55,686 nucleotides of DNA from an uncultured Saprospiraceae bacterium (GTDB lineage Bacteria > Bacteroidota > Bacteroidia > Chitinophagales > Saprospiraceae). A model generated the notes under the pieces. The model worked only from the letters and a program-made list of their open reading frames with translations. It made no database searches and was not told the origin of the DNA. How positions within the stretch are numbered: the stretch's first letter is position 1; the number at the start of each line of letters is the position of its first letter. Positions 41,843 to 51,088 of this stretch are shown piece by piece. The position numbers and the translations under genes were made by a program. The stretch is from positions 1 through 55,686 of the forward strand of contig CALLAW010000075.1 of NCBI GenBank assembly GCA_938001865.1, written 5' to 3'.

Positions 41843-42900
41843 CAGTTATGCGTACCGTATGAGATTGCAGAGTTCCACTGACTATCTATCAGATCAGGAT
41901 CTAGCAGATTATTGATCAATGCTTTATTCTCCCGTTGCTGAGCTGGAGTGAGATCTTCTGTCCAGTACTCTGCCTGATCGATCGCATAGAGTGTGCATCC
42001 AATCGATACAAGGTACTTGTAATAAGGGTTAGTAGACTGGAGATAAGCCACCCTACCAGAGTAGAGAAATGCAAAGAGTGTTGCCATCCCCTGCTGTCGA
42101 TAATGACCATAGACCAGATGACTACACTCAGAGAGGAGTTGCTCATATTCTGATTCATTTACGAAAGTATCTAGATAGGTGATCTCTTGATCTGGGTACT
42201 GAGTAGCGACAGCATGCTTGAGATATTGGGTATACGAGTTAGAGACACCCGAGAGAGGCAGCACGAGCATCTTATCCGTTCCATACCTTTGGAGATGCTT
42301 GATACACAAGAGATGATTATTACTCTGATCATCTGAGTTGCCCACGAGTATTTTGCCAGAGTTGAGGCTAGGGTCTAAGCTGCCCAATCGATTACTATCC
42401 CAGAAGTGATTGAGTTGAAGATACTTGGCATTCAGATCGAGGTGTTGCTCTATCTCATTGAGGTCGCAGAGATTGCCGATGACACAGTCTATTTTTTTGA
42501 GAGACCTCTTGATGACATGGTACCCTATCTTATCTTTAGTACTTAGAGACTTGAGTACTTGACTTGGAGCTTTGTACTTCTTTCTGATCTTTGGTTGATC
42601 GTAATAGTCGCCTCCCCAGACCACCCATTTCACGACAGTGACCTGTCTTAATCTTAGGATAAGGTATGCCGCTAATGTAGAGAGGAAGTGAGCAGTCAAG
42701 GTCCTGATCGGTAAGGTTGATAACCACTGAGAGACCTGATTGATAGATTGAGTACCAGTCTTGAGAGTATCTCTGTACACATCTATCTCCTTGTAACTTT
42801 TCGTCACGAGGACGATCGTATCTTGCTGTCCACTTGCGTAAATGCGATGTTGGACACTTTGGGTAAACACAGGAGAATCTATAATAATGTGCAGATGCAT
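41842..42900 (-). CDS. WecF-like glycosyltransferase (4-alpha-L-fucosyltransferase / Fuc4NAc transferase family)
   Basis: A 352-residue cytoplasmic glycosyltransferase. It shows the family-56 pattern of WecF: KWVVWGGDYYDQ near residue 100, the nucleotide-sugar segment GKILVGNSDDQSNNH near 200, and LLSECSHLVYGHYRQQGMATL near 280. E. coli WecF adds Fuc4NAc to lipid-linked enterobacterial common antigen; the sugar here is unknown. The frame is open upstream to a TTG at 42930, but the ATG at 42900 gives the expected start MHLHIIID. Its stop overlaps the start of the flippase gene, so together they form a two-gene glycan unit. Confidence 0.87.
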   Translation of the reverse strand: MHLHIIIDSPVFTQSVQHRIYASGQQDTIVLVTKSYKEIDVYRDTLKTGTQSINQVSQWLSTLPIRTLTAHFLSTLAAYLILRLRQVTVVKWVVWGGDYYDQPKIRKKYKAPSQVLKSLSTKDKIGYHVIKRSLKKIDCVIGNLCDLNEIEQHLDLNAKYLQLNHFWDSNRLGSLDPSLNSGKILVGNSDDQSNNHLLCIKHLQRYGTDKMLVLPLSGVSNSYTQYLKHAVATQYPDQEITYLDTFVNESEYEQLLSECSHLVYGHYRQQGMATLFAFLYSGRVAYLQSTNPYYKYLVSIGCTLYAIDQAEYWTEDLTPAQQRENKALINNLLDPDLIDSQWNSAISYGTHN

Positions 42901-43068
42901 AACGGTGTTAAAGATACTTAGAGTTAACAATTCGTCATGCCGACGTGTGAGATATCTCCCGATTAATATTTTTTTTAATTACACAGAGAGATCTCAGCTG
43001 TACCCTCGAGACTTGTGTATCATGAGAGTGTCGGAGAGAGATCTCATCCATGACACAGATATTATTGA

Positions 43069-43076
43069 TACCTTTG
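43069..43076 (+). promoter_or_regulatory. -7 promoter element of the alpha/beta hydrolase gene
   Basis: TACCTTTG is an exact TAnnTTTG match 26 bases upstream of the proposed GTG start. It lies inside the longer open frame that begins at 42842, which argues that the longer frame is not translated. No good -33 TTG is seen. Confidence 0.4.
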
Positions 43077-43102
43077 ATATTCATCAGATATTAATAGATT
43101 AC

Positions 43103-43870
43103 GTGAGTCTCAATTATAAGACATTTGGCCAAGGACCGCCACTCATCATCCTTCATGGACTCTTCGGTATGTTGGACAATTGGAAGTCCATCGGTACACA
43201 ATTAGCTGAGGACTTCTCCGTCTATCTCGTAGATATCCGCAACCATGGACGATCTCCTCACTACCCTACGCATACCTATGCAGAGATTGCTGAAGACCTC
43301 AATCAATGGATGGACCAACAGTGGATCCACCACGCAAGTCTCGTAGGCCATAGTATGGGAGGTAAAGCAGCGATCCAGTATGCTCATGACTACTCAGATA
43401 AGTTAGACAAATTGGTCATAGTAGATATCGTACCTAAGACATACACCGGCGGTCATGAAGCCATCATCCAAGCACTCCAAGCTGTACCAATCGATCAAGT
43501 CAACTCTAGAGCCGAAGTAGAAGAAAGCCTACAGACAACAATCGGTGACAGAGGTGTCATCCTCTTCCTGATGAAGAATCTTACTCGGAAGAAAGAAGGA
43601 GGATTTCAGTGGAAAATGAATCTCCCCGTACTCGCAGAGAACTATACTGATCAGATCATGGCTAGCCCTACATACCAAGACCAGATAGAGGTGGATACAC
43701 TCATCGTAAGAGGAAGCAAATCCAATTATATTACAGATCAAGACATCCCGCTACTCGACAATCTCTTCTCGAAGTATCGACTCGAGACTTGCCAAGGTGC
43801 AGGACATTGGGTGCATGCTGACAAGCCCAAAGAGCTAATTACGCTGTTCAAAGACTTTATTTTGACCTGA
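43103..43870 (+). CDS. Alpha/beta hydrolase (YbfF-like esterase)
   Basis: Predicted serine hydrolase of about 255 residues. Motifs are LIILHGLFGMLDNWKSIGTQLAEDFSVYLVDIRNHGRSPH (oxyanion loop and strand), the nucleophile elbow GHSMGG with its Ser, and a C-terminal GAGHWVHADKP with the catalytic His. It is close to YbfF and other acyl-CoA/ester hydrolases; natural substrate unknown. The frame is open from 42842, but the first 87 codons look like untranslated leader and include a promoter element. GTG at 43103 gives the family-like start MSLNYKTFGQGPPLIILHG and is chosen here. Confidence 0.88.
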   Translation: MSLNYKTFGQGPPLIILHGLFGMLDNWKSIGTQLAEDFSVYLVDIRNHGRSPHYPTHTYAEIAEDLNQWMDQQWIHHASLVGHSMGGKAAIQYAHDYSDKLDKLVIVDIVPKTYTGGHEAIIQALQAVPIDQVNSRAEVEESLQTTIGDRGVILFLMKNLTRKKEGGFQWKMNLPVLAENYTDQIMASPTYQDQIEVDTLIVRGSKSNYITDQDIPLLDNLFSKYRLETCQGAGHWVHADKPKELITLFKDFILT

Positions 43871-43990
43871 TTATTGAACTCTTAGTGAGAGAAAGCGATT
43901 ATTGTCAAAGTAATACATTGATTTAGTGAGACGTTCTATCAATCAGAATACTTACAGTACATTATACACAGACTTAGTAACTATTATACA

Positions 43991-45616
43991 ATGAGAAGAT
44001 ATCTAATCCTACTATCAGTAGTGATCTCTGTAACAGGACTATCATTCGTAACGATGAATGATCGCTTATTTGAAATCTCGAAGAATATTGAACTCTTCAT
44101 CAATACATTCAAAGAACTCAATGCAAACTATGTAGATGAGATAGATCCGGGCAAATTGATGCGTACAGGTATAGATGCTATGGTAGGATCACTCGATCCA
44201 TATACCAACTATATCTCAGAGTCACAAGTAGAATCCTATAGACTCAATGATGATGTCAAGTACAAGGGCATAGGAGCTACAGTAGACATCGTCGGTGGTG
44301 TACTCACTATCATGGAACCCTACGAAGGAGGAGATCTCGTCAAAGCTGGAGTCAAAGCCGGAGATCAGATCATCAAGATCAACGGTCAGATGACTACAGG
44401 CATGGATCTCGAAGAGTGCAATCAAGTACTGAGAGGTGTCGGCGGCACCAATATTGACCTTGAAATAAAGACAATAGAAGGCAAGTCTCAGAGCTTGACA
44501 GTACCTAGAGCTACCACTACCCGCCAAAATGTACCATACTACGGCTTCGTAGAGGATGGTATAGGCTATGTATCACTGACAACATTTACTGCCGATGCAA
44601 GTAAAAACATCGCCAAAGGAATCAAAGAACTCAAAAAAGAAAATCCTTCACTCAACGGAATCATCCTAGACCTCAGATATAATGGTGGAGGACTCCTCAG
44701 AGAGGCAATCAGTGTCTCTAACCTATTCGTAGATAAAGGTCAGCTCATCGTAAGCACTCGAGGCAAATTAGAATCCGAAAACAAAGAGTACGAATCAAGA
44801 GCCGCAGCCATGGACCTTGATACCCCTCTTGCTATCTTGATCAATAAGAAGAGTGCATCAGCATCAGAGATCGTATCTGGAGTCATCCAAGATCTAGATA
44901 GAGGTGTGATCGTAGGTCAGAGATCTTTCGGTAAGGGTCTCGTACAGAATACCAAAGAGATCGGATATAATAGTAGAGTCAAACTGACAACATCCAAGTA
45001 CTACATCCCATCAGGAAGATGTATCCAAAGCGTCGATTATGAAAATGGCGAACCAAAAGACATCGAAGATTCTGCAAGATCCGTATTCAAGACGAAGGGT
45101 GGTCGTACTGTACTTGATGGTGGTGGAGTCACACCTGATGTCAAACTGCCAGCTCCGATCAAACCCGACATCGTACAGAAGTTACTAGATAATCACATAA
45201 TCTTCAAATTTGTCAATACAATCGTCGCTAAGACCAAAGATACACTCCAGCTTGATCAGATTCATTACAATCAGATTGACGTCTTCAAGCAATTCGTGAC
45301 TCAAGAGAAGTATAAGTATATCTCTCAGATGAAAAGTGAATTAGACATTTACGAAAGTAAAGTAGCTAGCGACCCTCTCTACGAATCAATGGAATCAGAG
45401 ATTGACCTCCTCAGATCCAAAATCGAACAAACAGAAGCAACAGCCATAGAAGACTACGAAGAAGAAATACTCATAGAGATCAATAAAGAACTCTCCTCTA
45501 GGTATCATTACGAAAAAGGTAAAATATATAGTACTCTCGACCAAGATCAAGAGATCAAAGAATGTATCAGCATACTCCAAGATCAATCGAGATACCGCAA
45601 AATACTCTCTAAGTAA
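43991..45616 (+). CDS. C-terminal processing peptidase (CtpA-type, S41 family)
   Basis: Periplasmic serine protease of 541 residues that trims C-termini of envelope proteins. An N-terminal signal/anchor segment (about 5-22) precedes a PDZ domain (about 85-165, YEGGDLVKAGVKAGDQIIKINGQ). The S41 domain follows (about 190-365), with ILDLRYNGGGLLREAI, the Ser nucleophile in KKSASASEIVSGVIQD and the Lys base in VGQRSFGKGLVQ. A long helical, charged tail (about 390-541) is beyond the usual core and may be a dimerisation region. Three bases separate it from tsaB, so the pair is an operon. Confidence 0.94.
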   Translation: MRRYLILLSVVISVTGLSFVTMNDRLFEISKNIELFINTFKELNANYVDEIDPGKLMRTGIDAMVGSLDPYTNYISESQVESYRLNDDVKYKGIGATVDIVGGVLTIMEPYEGGDLVKAGVKAGDQIIKINGQMTTGMDLEECNQVLRGVGGTNIDLEIKTIEGKSQSLTVPRATTTRQNVPYYGFVEDGIGYVSLTTFTADASKNIAKGIKELKKENPSLNGIILDLRYNGGGLLREAISVSNLFVDKGQLIVSTRGKLESENKEYESRAAAMDLDTPLAILINKKSASASEIVSGVIQDLDRGVIVGQRSFGKGLVQNTKEIGYNSRVKLTTSKYYIPSGRCIQSVDYENGEPKDIEDSARSVFKTKGGRTVLDGGGVTPDVKLPAPIKPDIVQKLLDNHIIFKFVNTIVAKTKDTLQLDQIHYNQIDVFKQFVTQEKYKYISQMKSELDIYESKVASDPLYESMESEIDLLRSKIEQTEATAIEDYEEEILIEINKELSSRYHYEKGKIYSTLDQDQEIKECISILQDQSRYRKILSK

Positions 45617-45619
45617 CGA

Positions 45620-46336
45620 ATGGAAAAAATCCTGCTCCTTCATATCGAGACCTCAGGTGATATGTGCTCAGTCTGCTTGACTGTCAATGGTGAGGTCATT
45701 GGCCAAAAAAATGCCACCAAAGATCGATCACATAGCAAACGACTCACACTACTCATCCAAGAACTCCTCACAGGATGCGAAGTCTCACTCCAAGATCTCT
45801 CAGCCATAGTACTGAGCAAGGGTCCAGGCTCTTATACAGGACTCAGAGTTGGAAGCTCAGTGGCCAAAGGGCTTTGCTACAGCCTAGATATCCCTATCAT
45901 CACTCTCAATACTCTGACAGCAATAGCAAGTCGATATCGAGATAGAAGTACAGATACAGTGATCATATCCATGCTGCTTGCACGCAAAGAAGAGGTGTAT
46001 CTCCAAGTACTTGATGGTAATCTAAAGATCATACAACAGACTCTACCTAGTCAACTGTCAGTAGGACTACTCGACCCATATCTCAAGTCTAATACCAACC
46101 GAATTGTAGTCTGTGGCAATGCTACTGAGCTCGCTAAAGCCAATCTCCCAGAGAAGCTATCGATAGACTATCAGACGACTCAACCTACAGCAACCGACCT
46201 GACACACCTCAGTCTAGAGATGTACAAGACTCAAGTATATGACGATATCGCATACTTCAACCTAGACTATATCAAGTCCCCCAATATTACCAAATCCAAA
46301 AAGAAGAACCTTACAACTCCTATTGTTAAAAAATAA
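45620..46336 (+). CDS. tsaB: tRNA threonylcarbamoyladenosine biosynthesis protein TsaB
   Basis: Partner of TsaD in making the t6A base at position 37 of ANN-decoding tRNAs. The 238-residue protein has the ASKHA-type fold: LLHIETSGDMCSVCLTVNGEVIG at the start, then DRSHSKRLTLLIQELL, the family signature VLSKGPGSYTGLRVGSSVAKGLCYSLDIPIITLNTL, and MLLARKEEVYLQ. It follows the S41 protease by three bases. A basic C-terminal tail (KSKKKN) is as often seen in Bacteroidota. Confidence 0.94.
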   Translation: MEKILLLHIETSGDMCSVCLTVNGEVIGQKNATKDRSHSKRLTLLIQELLTGCEVSLQDLSAIVLSKGPGSYTGLRVGSSVAKGLCYSLDIPIITLNTLTAIASRYRDRSTDTVIISMLLARKEEVYLQVLDGNLKIIQQTLPSQLSVGLLDPYLKSNTNRIVVCGNATELAKANLPEKLSIDYQTTQPTATDLTHLSLEMYKTQVYDDIAYFNLDYIKSPNITKSKKKNLTTPIVKK

Positions 46337-46355
46337 TTAACAAGTTACAAATCAG

Positions 46356-46378
46356 AACCTATTGATTATCAATGGGTT
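46356..46378. promoter_or_regulatory. 23-bp imperfect palindrome between tsaB and the ArsR gene
   Basis: AACC-T-ATTGAT-T-ATCAAT-G-GGTT pairs fully except for the T/G position. It begins 19 bases after the tsaB stop. It may be an operator for the ArsR protein or a weak AT-rich terminator of tsaB. Confidence 0.45.
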
Positions 46379-46385
46379 TATATAT

Positions 46386-46472
46386 GTAAGTATTATAATA
46401 GATAGTAAGCATTAAAAAGTTGGAACAGTTTTGGCAATCATACTATCGTATTCCAAAAACTTTAATACTTAC
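46386..46472. promoter_or_regulatory. Three GTAAGnATTA half-sites before the ArsR gene, candidate operator
   Basis: GTAAGTATTA (46386-46395) and GTAAGCATTA (46405-46414) are direct copies 19 bases apart. TAATACTTAC (46463-46472) is the exact inverse of the first and ends two bases before the ATG. A possible promoter (TTG at 46420-46422, TACTATCG at 46441-46448) lies between the second and third. Such a layout suits autoregulation by a dimeric repressor. Confidence 0.5.
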
Positions 46473-46474
46473 CT

Positions 46475-46813
46475 ATGAGAAACAAAAAGGATGAGGCTGT
46501 CACACTGAAGAAAGGCTCCAGTACAGTACAATTAGATTACGCTGATCTACGAAAAGCTGTACTTGTCCTCAGAGCAGTGAACCACAAACTTCGACAAAGA
46601 ATTATCGATCTTCTAGAAGAGAGTGAGACTATGACAGTCACAGATATTTACATTAAGCTCAGGTTAGAGCAATCAGTTGCGTCACAGCATCTCGCTATTT
46701 TGCGGAGAGCTGGAGTAGTACTAACAGAAAGACAAGGTAAGTTTATCTACTACTCACTTGACAACGACAGACTAGCTCAAATATCAAATCTAGTGGAAGA
46801 CTTAGCTGGGTAA
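46475..46813 (+). CDS. ArsR-family winged-helix regulator without cysteines
   Basis: A 112-residue dimeric transcription repressor type. The winged helix covers about residues 28-100 with the recognition helix in VASQHLAILRRAGVVLTERQGKFIYYSL. There is no cysteine anywhere, so the classical metal-thiolate sensing of ArsR/SmtB is excluded; the stimulus is unknown. Three half-sites upstream suggest that it represses its own gene. A terminator follows at 46874. No transporter or oxidoreductase lies next to it as an obvious target. Confidence 0.93.
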   Translation: MRNKKDEAVTLKKGSSTVQLDYADLRKAVLVLRAVNHKLRQRIIDLLEESETMTVTDIYIKLRLEQSVASQHLAILRRAGVVLTERQGKFIYYSLDNDRLAQISNLVEDLAG

Positions 46814-47140
46814 GCATCTAAGCATTTCATCAGATTTCTGATAATTTATAGTAAATGTCCAGAAACGAAACAGAAACCCGTCACTTGTGGCGGGTTTTCC
46901 TGTTTGTACTATTCAATATATCGTATACATTGAGTGGATGGTCTTATATCTCTTAAAGAGAACAACTATTCAGTAAAGAATAAAAAATATTGTCTAAAGT
47001 GAATCCGTCAGAATAAAAGTGAAAATTGAAGTAAATTAACTCGATCAAACCAAATTATTTTTCAAAATAATAAGGATAACTTAAAAAAAATCGCATCTTA
47101 CTCTATTTACACCGTTATTGATAGAATAGATATATGCTGA
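46814..47140. other. Intergenic region between the ArsR and histidine kinase genes
   Basis: About 330 bases. Apart from the terminator, it is AT-rich with A-tracts and no recognisable gene or repeat. The kinase promoter should lie here, but no clear TAnnTTTG is found close to the start. Confidence 0.5.
46874..46899 (+). terminator. Rho-independent terminator of the ArsR gene
   Basis: AAACCCGTCA pairs with TGGCGGGTTT (one G-T pair) across the loop CTTG, followed by a short T-rich stretch. Confidence 0.75.
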
Positions 47141-49099
47141 ATGATTGTCTGTAACTTCCATATGCAAAGAATACTTCAAACAAGTACAATATCAATATTG
47201 CTCATTGTTATTTGCATCTCTCTTCCTTATGCCCAACAAGACAGTCAGTTACTTAAGGAAAGCACCCTTGATGATAATAATCTAGTCTCAGACAGTGAGC
47301 TTATGGAGAAGATACTTCCTAGCTTACTTGCTCTTGACTCTACAGCCAAGAGTGACATGATAAGTAGTACACAGTCTGACACTCTCATTATAGATAGGCT
47401 TATCACACTTGGCAACGCGTATGTCAATCAAGGTGAAGTCGACTCCCTAGAGCTCGTCTTGAGGATATTATCTAATTACAATGAAGAGTCTGGTCTCAAT
47501 AAGAGTAGATTGAGGAGACTATATATCCTAAATTCAAGATTCTATTCAATCAAAGCAGATCTAGTAAATGAATTAAAAGTCCTTCTGAAAGCAAAACAAA
47601 TAACAGATGACGCGGCTGATCAGTTTCTTATCAATCAAGACATCGCTATCATCTATTATAGACTCCTAGACTTCAAATCTTGCCTAGCTATCTATGAGTC
47701 AAATCTTGATCTTATAAAGGAACAAAATGATCCATTGGATCTATTATTTACATACTATGGTATCGCTGATTGCAATATCGAATTAGGCAATGAAGAGTAC
47801 GCAAAGAGAGTCTGCTTCAATGCACTTGATGTAAGTGAGCAATCCGGTTACTCAAATTCACTCGGATATATCTATGCACTATTGGGTACCATCTATATCA
47901 ATGAGACCAAAATAGACTCTGCACAATACTACCTGGACAAAGGTGTTGCCATTAGTAAAAAGCAAAATGACATAAAAGAATTATATGATAACTATACGGT
48001 CATGGTTAAACTTGAGCTCCTAAAAGGCGATAAGGCTCAAGCCCAACACTATGCTGAGATTGCAGTAGAGAATGCAATATTCCATGACCCTGAACTCTAT
48101 AATGATCTTGCTCATATCTATTCCTCCCAAAATGACTATCGTAGAGCAACAGACGTACTCAATAAAAATGTTGAGCACTACAAAAATACGAGTGATAAGA
48201 AGTTTCTCTACAATATCGTGTCTTCACTGCTCAAAGATAAATATGATCAAGAAAAAGCAATCCAATTAGCTGCTAGCGAACAGCAATTCCAAAAAACAAA
48301 AATTCGCATAATCATTATCGCTGCTATTCTGCTCCTCTTAGGCACACTATTTATCATCTACAATCAAATCATCAACAAGAGAAAAATAAAAAAGATAAAC
48401 GAAGACCTCATCGATAGAAACAAAAATTTAGAGCAATTTGCATTTATCTGCTCTCATGATCTTAAAGAACCTATTACGAATATTGTGAGTTTTTCAAATC
48501 TCCTCCAGCAAGATTTAAAAAAGGAAAATCTCAAATTGGATTATGGCGAGTATTTTGACATTATTGACAATGGCACCAAAAATCTAGTCAAGATCGTAGA
48601 CTCACTCAAAGTATACACCGACCTCAATCAAGAAATGGTGCTTACTAAAGCAAAAGTATTACTCAACCCTCTGATCAATGATATCTTATCTTCTACTGAG
48701 CAGTTTGCTAACGATAAATCTGTCACTCTTACACTCACTACAGATATCATCAATCAGGAAATATTTACCTCAGAGTATGGAATTAGATTGATATTGGTCA
48801 ACATCGTTGAGAATGCCATCAAGCATAATCTCTCCCAAAACAAACAAATAAGTATCAAGACTAGTAGAGTCAAAAATGATGTTCTCATCACAGTAGAAGA
48901 CAATGGGTTGGGTATTCCGGAGGCATATATCGACCATATCTTCCTTCCATTTAAGACTTTGAAAAACAAGTCTTTGACTAACTCTTCTGGATTAGGTTTG
49001 GCCATATGTACTCGGATAATAGGAATACTAGGTGGCAAGATCTGGGTAGAATCAGAAGTAGGAAAAGGGAGCAAATTTCATATCCTTATTGAGCAATAA
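47141..49099 (+). CDS. TPR-containing sensor histidine kinase
   Basis: Membrane sensor kinase of 652 residues. A signal peptide (about 8-31) sends the N-terminal part to the periplasm, where TPR-like helical repeats fill about residues 60-380. One membrane helix (about 387-410) follows, then the cytoplasmic part. The HisKA H-box FICSHDLKEPITNI has the phosphoacceptor His439. The ATPase motifs are NIVENAIKHN (N box), VEDNGLGIP (G1) and SSGLGLAICTRI (G2). No response regulator is adjacent. The ATG at 47141 is possible, but the one at 47162 gives a cleaner signal peptide (MQRILQTSTISILL). Stimulus unknown; TPR sensors of this type are common in Bacteroidota. Confidence 0.92.
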   Translation: MIVCNFHMQRILQTSTISILLIVICISLPYAQQDSQLLKESTLDDNNLVSDSELMEKILPSLLALDSTAKSDMISSTQSDTLIIDRLITLGNAYVNQGEVDSLELVLRILSNYNEESGLNKSRLRRLYILNSRFYSIKADLVNELKVLLKAKQITDDAADQFLINQDIAIIYYRLLDFKSCLAIYESNLDLIKEQNDPLDLLFTYYGIADCNIELGNEEYAKRVCFNALDVSEQSGYSNSLGYIYALLGTIYINETKIDSAQYYLDKGVAISKKQNDIKELYDNYTVMVKLELLKGDKAQAQHYAEIAVENAIFHDPELYNDLAHIYSSQNDYRRATDVLNKNVEHYKNTSDKKFLYNIVSSLLKDKYDQEKAIQLAASEQQFQKTKIRIIIIAAILLLLGTLFIIYNQIINKRKIKKINEDLIDRNKNLEQFAFICSHDLKEPITNIVSFSNLLQQDLKKENLKLDYGEYFDIIDNGTKNLVKIVDSLKVYTDLNQEMVLTKAKVLLNPLINDILSSTEQFANDKSVTLTLTTDIINQEIFTSEYGIRLILVNIVENAIKHNLSQNKQISIKTSRVKNDVLITVEDNGLGIPEAYIDHIFLPFKTLKNKSLTNSSGLGLAICTRIIGILGGKIWVESEVGKGSKFHILIEQ

Positions 49100-49453
49100 T
49101 GTCGTCAATTATCGCCTTATTGTGGGCACACACCTTTGTCATATGTTTGCCTTTGTACAACTAACACCATATACTTGTAAGGTATCACAAGCAGATCAAT
49201 CTTTAAGTCTAACACCCGCTTTAAGTGACTTGAGACTTATTTACCCTACCCCTACTCTATGGACAAAAATGAAAACTAGAGAGAAGTGTCTGACATTTAG
49301 AGCTTCACCTGGATCACTTTTCACTCGGATGATTAGCATCCATTCACGGAGATAGCTTGTGTTCGATATTCAATTGTTAAGTTATGTTTTCCCTCTTTCA
49401 TTTATATAAATGGGTAGATCTGTGGAGTCATATTCTAGATGACTCTAATATCC
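49100..49453. other. Gene-free region between the histidine kinase and DUF819 genes
   Basis: About 350 bases between two convergent genes. A stem GAGTCAT/ATGACTC at 49425-49445 lies just past the DUF819 stop codon (minus strand) but has no T run. An open frame at 49089-49355 has no family features and is rejected. Nothing else seen. Confidence 0.5.
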
Positions 49454-50851
49454 TTATCCTGAGACAACTTGCATCAATGTAGCACAAATGATAGCTCCAA
49501 ATGTCCCTAACGCATAGCCCAATACCGCCATCAATACACCTACAGGAGCTAGTGATTCATTGAATGCAGATGCAACGATTGGTGCCGAAGCAGCTCCTCC
49601 TATATTAGCTTGACTCCCGACCGCAACGAAGAAAAACGGAGCCTTGATCAACTTGGCAACAAGAAGTAATAGACCAACATGTACAAGCATCCATACTATC
49701 CCTACAGCAAATAGCCCTAGATTATCGAAGACTTCTCCAAGATTCATTTTCATGCCAATAGTTGCGACCAAGATATAGATAAATATTGACCCCCATCGCG
49801 ATGCTCCAACTCCCTCTAATCTCCTCGCTTTGGTAAATGATAAGCTCAATCCAATCGTAGTTGAGATTACAATCAACCAGAAGAAATGTGACATCAAACT
49901 ATCAAGATAGTAATTGCTGAGAAACTCAGATTTTTGCTTCATAAGAGGTGTGATGAGGTCAGCGCCTAGATGACTGATAGCCACACCACCAAAGGCAATC
50001 CCAAGCAACATAAATAGCTTGCGAGTAGTCGGTATTTCCTCCAATTTAGACCTATAGTCTGAGACTTTATTGACTAGCTCCTTGATACTGCTATTATCTG
50101 CCTTGAGACGCTTATCTATCTGGTCAGAGATACCTGCACCGTAGAGGAGAAATCCCATCCAGATATTAGCAACAACTACGTCTACTACGATCATCGTTCC
50201 AAACAGATTATCTGCAACTTCATAGATCTCCTTCATCGCTGTCTGATTAGCACCGCCGCCTATCCAGCTCCCCGCCACAGTAGCTAATCCTCTCCATACT
50301 TCTCCAGCACCCGCATCGATGACACCTGGCGCTACAGCAGAGATGAATAGCAAAGCAATCGGCCCGCCAATAATGATTCCAACAGTAGCCGTCAAGAACA
50401 TAATCAATGACTTCGGACCTAGATTGATCAATCCTTTGAGATCTATACTTAAGCAAAATAATATCAAACTAGCTGGTAGGAGATAGCGTGACGCCACATA
50501 ATAGAGTCTACTATGACCTTGTAATGCCTTGTACTCTGAGGCAGGTACATTGGTATCATTGAGATATGCAGTGATTTGATCATAACTCAAGCCATCTGGT
50601 AAGATGACATTGTATTGATCAAGGACAGACTGTAGTCCATCGCCGTACCAGTGTGGTGCGATCAATCCCAATGGATAATTGAGGAGTGCTGGGACAAAGT
50701 AGCAGAGAAGGAGTGCAGGAACAACCCTATAAAACTTCTTCCATGCACTATCCTCTAATCCTGAGGTGTAGAAGATGATCGCTAAGACTAACATCAATAT
50801 ACCAAATGTGATGGCATCATTAGTAAATACAGGGGCTAAAGCTAAATTCAT
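49454..50851 (-). CDS. DUF819 family membrane protein (putative transporter)
   Basis: Polytopic inner-membrane protein of 465 residues with about 11 hydrophobic segments. The DUF819 (YjcL-like) pattern shows in the start AITFGILMLVLAIIFYTSG, the re-entrant-like GSWIGGGANQTAMKEIY near residue 190, and the end FFVAVGSQANIGGAASAPIVASAFN near 420. This resembles the inverted-repeat architecture of sodium-coupled carboxylate carriers. Function unknown; transport is inference from topology. The gene is convergent with the histidine kinase and divergent from sulP. Confidence 0.88.
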   Translation of the reverse strand: MNLALAPVFTNDAITFGILMLVLAIIFYTSGLEDSAWKKFYRVVPALLLCYFVPALLNYPLGLIAPHWYGDGLQSVLDQYNVILPDGLSYDQITAYLNDTNVPASEYKALQGHSRLYYVASRYLLPASLILFCLSIDLKGLINLGPKSLIMFLTATVGIIIGGPIALLFISAVAPGVIDAGAGEVWRGLATVAGSWIGGGANQTAMKEIYEVADNLFGTMIVVDVVVANIWMGFLLYGAGISDQIDKRLKADNSSIKELVNKVSDYRSKLEEIPTTRKLFMLLGIAFGGVAISHLGADLITPLMKQKSEFLSNYYLDSLMSHFFWLIVISTTIGLSLSFTKARRLEGVGASRWGSIFIYILVATIGMKMNLGEVFDNLGLFAVGIVWMLVHVGLLLLVAKLIKAPFFFVAVGSQANIGGAASAPIVASAFNESLAPVGVLMAVLGYALGTFGAIICATLMQVVSG

Positions 50852-51088
50852 CCTTATTCCAAGTTTTTCTTTTCCAAGTAATTGTACAAGATAGATTCTA
50901 AAGATACAATATCAGGAAGATTGAAAAGAATATTGCAATTTGTTAATGCAAATCATAGGCAGGAAGCACAATGTTCAGAGAACACAGTGGCGTTGATCCA
51001 TATTTCCTATTTGCGTTTATTACATTTTTACGTTAAGAATCTCTACTTTCATTGTTAGTAAATAAATCATTTAGATAACGATATCAAT

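Noticed and set aside
49089-49355. Open frame between the histidine kinase and DUF819 genes
   Set aside because: It overlaps the kinase stop, has no domain or signal, and its composition looks random.
49425-49445. Hairpin GAGTCAT/ATGACTC as terminator of the DUF819 gene
   Set aside because: The stem is only seven pairs and no T run follows on the minus strand, so it is left as a note.
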